From Candidatus Aminicenantota bacterium (lineage in GTDB: Bacteria; Acidobacteriota; Aminicenantia; Aminicenantales; UBA8522): a stretch of DNA of 7,466 bases. The position numbers and the translations under genes are program-made. Numbering within the stretch: position 1 is the first letter of the stretch; the number at the start of each line of letters is the position of its first letter. Under the pieces are notes generated by a model. That model was not told the DNA's origin and did no database searches. It saw nothing but the letters and a program-made list of their open reading frames with translations. The DNA is taken from NCBI GenBank assembly GCA_003524335.1, contig DQHV01000396.1:1469-8934 (forward strand), given 5' to 3'. Below, piece after piece: positions 4,425 to 7,466 of the stretch.

Positions 4425-6593
4425 CTAGGGGCGGATGGAGAGCTGGATCTTGAAGACTCCCTTTTCCTCGAGCGGGACGAATCGGCTCAGCGGGTCCCAC
4501 CGCCGCTCCCAGTTCTTAGTATAAACGAAATAGATGATATTTCCTGGGGTGATCTCCCAGCGGAAGCGGAGGTTGATGCCCAGCTCCTTTGACATGTCAT
4601 CGTACTGGAAATAGTTCATCAGGCCGAGCCGGGGGGACAAGAAAAGGTCGGCCTTCACCTCGTAGACGTTTTCGCTAAACCGGCCCTGGGGAAGGTTTCC
4701 ACGCACAAGGTTACTGGACACGCCCAAAGTGGCATAGCCTTTATACTTCAGAGCGAGTCCAAGTTCTGTCTCGCTGAGATGGCCGGAGTAAAACTCCCCG
4801 AACCCTTGTTCCACTTCGATTTCGAAAGCCCGGTGGGAAGCAGACTTGAATTCCAGGCGATAGTTTGTGAAGTCGTACGGTCCCCTCGGCAGGACGACGC
4901 CGTCGGAGACCTCGAAATCGTAGGGCAGGATATCGCGGTTAGAGGTGACGTTGACTTCGAAATTTTCGCCGCTCTCCGTCTGGAGATTGAGGGGCGCGAT
5001 GAAAATCCGGCAAGTCTCCAGGCGACCTGCCAGGTCCCAGTAATAGTTGAACCTCAGCTCGTAGAAGAACTGCCGGACGTGCCGTCCCACCCAACCGCGC
5101 TCCGGCCGGGGCATATAGTTGGCTCCAAACGACCAGGCCTGGACGCCATTCCGCGGCAAAAACCCGAGACCAGGATCAAGAGAATCGCCATAGTAGGAAT
5201 ACATCGTCATGATATCCCAGAGGTCATTGGGATAGTCGACCTTGAACCCGAAACCCTGGTGCTTTCCGGACTTCTTTTCATTCCAGTTGTAGACGTACCA
5301 GCCTCCGATGGAGAAGTTCCGATCCCCCCGAAACCGCGATGTTTGGTAGGTCAGGTCAAACCCGGCCAACGTGTTCCTTTCTCCCGAGGGGCTTCCATCG
5401 GTGAAGATAATCCCGACCTTGCTTTCGGAGAGGATGTTCTGGTAAACCCTCCCGGCCACGAAATTCTGCTTGGGAAGTCCGAACGATTTTTCGGTCATGA
5501 CATCCAGGAGAGCCAGGTTCGTGTTGCCCAGCCTGCCGAACACTTTGGTGCCGAAAATGACCGGGACCTGCATCCCTTCATGGAGGCCGATCCGGCGGCT
5601 GAAAAAAGGAGCAAAACTCTCGCTGCTCGTTGTCCCGAAGTTGAATATCTGCGATCCCTCGAGGAAAAAGGTTCTCTTCTCCGGGAAGAAGAGCGGGAAG
5701 CGCGTCAGGTTGATGCGTCTCTCATCGACCTCGGTCTCGGCGAAATCGGTGTTGTAGCTGAAGGCGCCGCTGAAGCTGGGCGTAAAATTCTTGTAAACGT
5801 CAAACCCTCCGTCCCACTGGTACTCCACGCCACCCGGCTCGAGATGGTCCTGGAGGGCCCGGGCGGTCCCGTAGGGCTTGAAGGTGATCCCCCTGCCCAG
5901 GTGGAGGTTTTCAATCCCCTGGAGGGGTGCGGCCTCGGCGGCGTTGTTGAAAAAATTATCCTGACCCACCCCTGAAAGCCGGATGGTCTCCTGCTTCCGG
6001 GGGATGTAACGCTCCACATTGATCCCCCAGTGGGCTAACCCTGGCTTGAATGAGATCGTCTTGAAGGGGATTTTTATCTCCGAGCTCCAGCCGTCCGAGA
6101 GGATCTCGCTCCGGGCGTCCCAGATCCCGTCCCAGTCGAGGCTGGAGTGTTCGCCGAAGGCCAGCCCCTCGCTCTTGGCCCCGCAGGCGTTGACATAAAA
6201 GATGTAGGCATTCCGCTTGTCCAGGAAGGGATCCAGAAGGACCTTGACGACATCGTCGCTCTCGGAATCCTCATCGCTGTCGTGGGCCATGGAATTCGCG
6301 CACACCTTTGACGGGCTGCTGTCGTAGCAATAGACGCCGATGTAGAGGTTCGAATCATCATAGAGAAGGCGGAGTTCGGTCTTTTCGGTGGGGTCGCCGG
6401 CCGTCGGGAAGACCATCCGGAAATCGGTGAAGGGCACGGCTCTGCGCCAGACCTCGTCATCTAGATTCCCGTCAAGGCGGGGGCCCCGCTCCACGCGGAC
6501 GGCCGTCTGGGCCGGCGTGTTGGGGAATAAAGACTGGAGAGAGAGCAAGAATAAGAAGGCCGCTAGCAATGTCTGCGGGATTCTGCTCTTCAT
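4425..6593 (-). CDS. CBM9-like domain plus DUF5916 outer-membrane beta-barrel protein
   Basis: The protein has 722 residues, the usual size for the family. Residues 1-28 form a signal peptide ending NTPA before Q. Residues ~31-235 are the CBM9-like beta-sandwich: PRLDGNLDDEVWRRA (38-52), LYDDSNLYIGVYCYDS (77-92), VVKVLLDPFLDKRNAYIFYV (115-134), and DGWSSEIKIPF (167-177). An acidic patch HDSDEDSESDD (104-114) stands where the family has Asp-rich turns. Residues ~236-722 are the DUF5916 region with its hallmark strings NTDFAETEVDERRINLTRFP (281-300), LFFPEKRTFFLEG (301-313) and FFSRRIGL (330-337), followed by many amphipathic strands rich in Tyr, Trp and Phe as in a transmembrane barrel. The chain ends FKIQLSIRP, with Pro instead of the usual terminal aromatic. 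It is expected to sit in the outer membrane; CBM9-like suggests ligand binding, but the substrate is unknown. No strong ribosome site precedes ATG 6593 (only AGAGAG). It has its own promoter and lies downstream of the CDF gene on the same strand. Confidence 0.95.
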   Translation of the reverse strand: MKSRIPQTLLAAFLFLLSLQSLFPNTPAQTAVRVERGPRLDGNLDDEVWRRAVPFTDFRMVFPTAGDPTEKTELRLLYDDSNLYIGVYCYDSSPSKVCANSMAHDSDEDSESDDVVKVLLDPFLDKRNAYIFYVNACGAKSEGLAFGEHSSLDWDGIWDARSEILSDGWSSEIKIPFKTISFKPGLAHWGINVERYIPRKQETIRLSGVGQDNFFNNAAEAAPLQGIENLHLGRGITFKPYGTARALQDHLEPGGVEYQWDGGFDVYKNFTPSFSGAFSYNTDFAETEVDERRINLTRFPLFFPEKRTFFLEGSQIFNFGTTSSESFAPFFSRRIGLHEGMQVPVIFGTKVFGRLGNTNLALLDVMTEKSFGLPKQNFVAGRVYQNILSESKVGIIFTDGSPSGERNTLAGFDLTYQTSRFRGDRNFSIGGWYVYNWNEKKSGKHQGFGFKVDYPNDLWDIMTMYSYYGDSLDPGLGFLPRNGVQAWSFGANYMPRPERGWVGRHVRQFFYELRFNYYWDLAGRLETCRIFIAPLNLQTESGENFEVNVTSNRDILPYDFEVSDGVVLPRGPYDFTNYRLEFKSASHRAFEIEVEQGFGEFYSGHLSETELGLALKYKGYATLGVSSNLVRGNLPQGRFSENVYEVKADLFLSPRLGLMNYFQYDDMSKELGINLRFRWEITPGNIIYFVYTKNWERRWDPLSRFVPLEEKGVFKIQLSIRP

Positions 6594-6616
6594 GGCTCTC
6601 TATCTAAACGACGCCC

Positions 6617-6625
6617 ATTATACCA
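6617..6625 (-). promoter_or_regulatory. Extended -10 promoter for the CBM9/DUF5916 gene
   Basis: On the minus strand the sequence reads TGGTATAAT: a perfect TATAAT (6622-6617) preceded by the TGn extension (6625-6624). No recognisable -35 lies 17 bp upstream, where the sequence is GC-rich, as expected for extended -10 promoters, which do not need one. Transcription would start near 6610, giving a leader of about 17 nt. This implies expression independent of the CDF gene. Confidence 0.6.
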
Positions 6626-6639
6626 GAACGCTTTTCTCC

Positions 6640-6649
6640 GCCGCGCGGC
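6640..6649. repeat. GC palindrome just downstream of the CDF stop codon
   Basis: GCCGCGCGGC is a perfect 10-bp palindrome eight bases after the TAA of the CDF gene. With no T-run following on the minus strand, and a loop that leaves only three stem pairs, it is a poor intrinsic terminator. It may have no function. Confidence 0.25.
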
Positions 6650-6656
6650 TTGGCCT

Positions 6657-7466
6657 TTAATGGGAAGCCGGCTCGGCATGCACGATACAGCGGTCGAGTC
6701 CGGGGATATTCTTTATTAGACGCTGCTCGATACGAGACGTCAGGTCATGGATCTGGATAATCGAGAGATCCTTCTCAAAGTGGCAGTGAAGCGAAACCGA
6801 CATCTTCTCTCCGTGCCGGAGGACGCGCACATTATGGCAGCGTGACGGCCCGGCGATCTCGTCGGTCAAACGTTTGACCTCATCCACAAGCTCGCTCTCC
6901 CGGGGGGTGACATCGAGGCCGTCGCCGATTCCGGTCCCCCGCGATTCCAGATGGATATAGACCTGCTCGATCTCCGGCATGTCCTGGAGCAGGTCTTTTT
7001 CGATGTGACTCGCCATCTCATGAGCCTGCTGGAGCGAGAGATGGTCGTCCACTTCGAGATGCAGGTCTACAAAAACGCGGTCCCTGTCCTCGTGGAGGCC
7101 GATGTTGTGGACCGCCATCTGGTTCCTGTAAGCAACGGCCCTTATCCGCTTGGCCATGGTCTCGCGCTCCACCTCCCGCGGGTCGGTGTGGACGACGACA
7201 TCGGCCCCCGGAGCGATGCTCTGGACGCGGACCTCTACGGCATCGGCGATGGTATGGGTGCGTTCAAAGGACTGGTTTCGGTCCACGTCCACCGTCATGT
7301 CCACAAAAAATACCGGACCCGACCGCCTCACGCGGACCTGGCCGACGCCTAGGACGCCCTCGACCTCGGCGGCCGCTTCCCGGAGCTTCTGGGGCAGCCC
7401 GTCGGGCGCCCTGTCGAGTAGGACGTCCATGGTCCGCCGGCCGAGACGGAAGCTCACGAAAAAGGA
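6657..7466 (-). CDS. Cation diffusion facilitator transporter, cytoplasmic part with three tandem C-terminal domains (partial, N-terminus beyond right edge)
   Basis: The frame is open to the window edge (visible: 269 residues). A GTG at 7457 could be mistaken for the start, but the codons before it are open and the content begins exactly where the last transmembrane helix of a CDF protein passes into the cytoplasm (RLGRRTMDVLLDRAPDG, residues ~7-23), so the membrane half is simply outside the window. CDF proteins export divalent metals such as Zn, Fe, Mn or Co by proton exchange; metal choice is set mostly by membrane residues not visible here. The visible part contains three copies of the dimerisation/metal-sensing domain: residues 20-96 (FERTHTIADAVE... 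VVVHTDP), 103-176 (LQQAHEMASHIE... VYIHLES) and 190-269 (IIQIHDLTSRIE... CIVHAEP). Each keeps the two characteristic His (71/93, 149/172, 240/263). Most family members carry one copy. The third unit also has Cys and His in LHCHFE. Stop TAA at 6659-6657. Confidence 0.93.
   Translation of the reverse strand, partial: SFFVSFRLGRRTMDVLLDRAPDGLPQKLREAAAEVEGVLGVGQVRVRRSGPVFFVDMTVDVDRNQSFERTHTIADAVEVRVQSIAPGADVVVHTDPREVERETMAKRIRAVAYRNQMAVHNIGLHEDRDRVFVDLHLEVDDHLSLQQAHEMASHIEKDLLQDMPEIEQVYIHLESRGTGIGDGLDVTPRESELVDEVKRLTDEIAGPSRCHNVRVLRHGEKMSVSLHCHFEKDLSIIQIHDLTSRIEQRLIKNIPGLDRCIVHAEPASH

Noticed and set aside
4779..5975. A 398-codon open frame on the plus strand inside the barrel gene
   Set aside because: It lies wholly antisense to a confidently identified CBM9/DUF5916 gene, and its product has low-complexity Pro/Glu/Val/Gly content with no recognisable domain, as expected from GC-rich codon use on the other strand.
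7455..7457. GTG as the start of a soluble 266-residue protein
   Set aside because: The frame is open beyond it to the window edge and the residues correspond to the end of the last membrane helix of a CDF transporter, so the gene begins outside the window.

Overview
The window reads as an ordinary stretch of chromosome from a GC-rich, Gram-negative-type (diderm) bacterium. It carries six protein genes. I saw no RNA gene, phage gene, transposase, CRISPR array or defence island. The combination of a CBM9-like/DUF5916 outer-membrane barrel with several small exported beta-rich proteins of poorly known family is familiar from Acidobacteriota and the Aminicenantia lineage. That placement is inference from gene content, since no marker gene is present.

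Layout from left to right. (1) The minus-strand gene 1-1635 is cut by the left window edge and encodes a cytoplasmic HEAT-repeat protein with a conserved non-HEAT N-terminal domain. (2) It is divergent from 1844-2875 (+), an exported protein resembling the DUF4412/LolA-like beta-sheet group. The roughly 200 bp between them holds good promoter candidates for both directions. (3) A minus-strand gene, 2950-3342, encodes a 130-residue exported beta-domain protein. It converges on gene 2 across a 74-bp gap containing a GGGGAC-rich inverted-repeat element. (4) Divergent from it is 3469-4389 (+), an exported 306-residue protein of DUF6263-like appearance; a 7-bp-arm palindrome lies between these two. 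(5) The minus-strand gene 4425-6593 encodes a signal peptide, a CBM9-like domain and a DUF5916-type outer-membrane beta-barrel. It has its own extended -10 promoter. (6) The minus-strand gene 6657-7466 is cut by the right edge and is the cytoplasmic part of a cation diffusion facilitator (CDF) transporter, with three tandem copies of the CDF C-terminal domain instead of one.

Four of the six genes encode exported proteins, and nearly every neighbouring pair has opposite orientation or its own promoter. This looks like a row of independently expressed envelope genes rather than a pathway operon. The most unusual element is the triplicated CDF regulatory domain. The intergenic GGGGAC element, the two operator-like palindromes and the domain pairing in the HEAT protein come next. 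I found no convincing evidence for a new multi-gene system.
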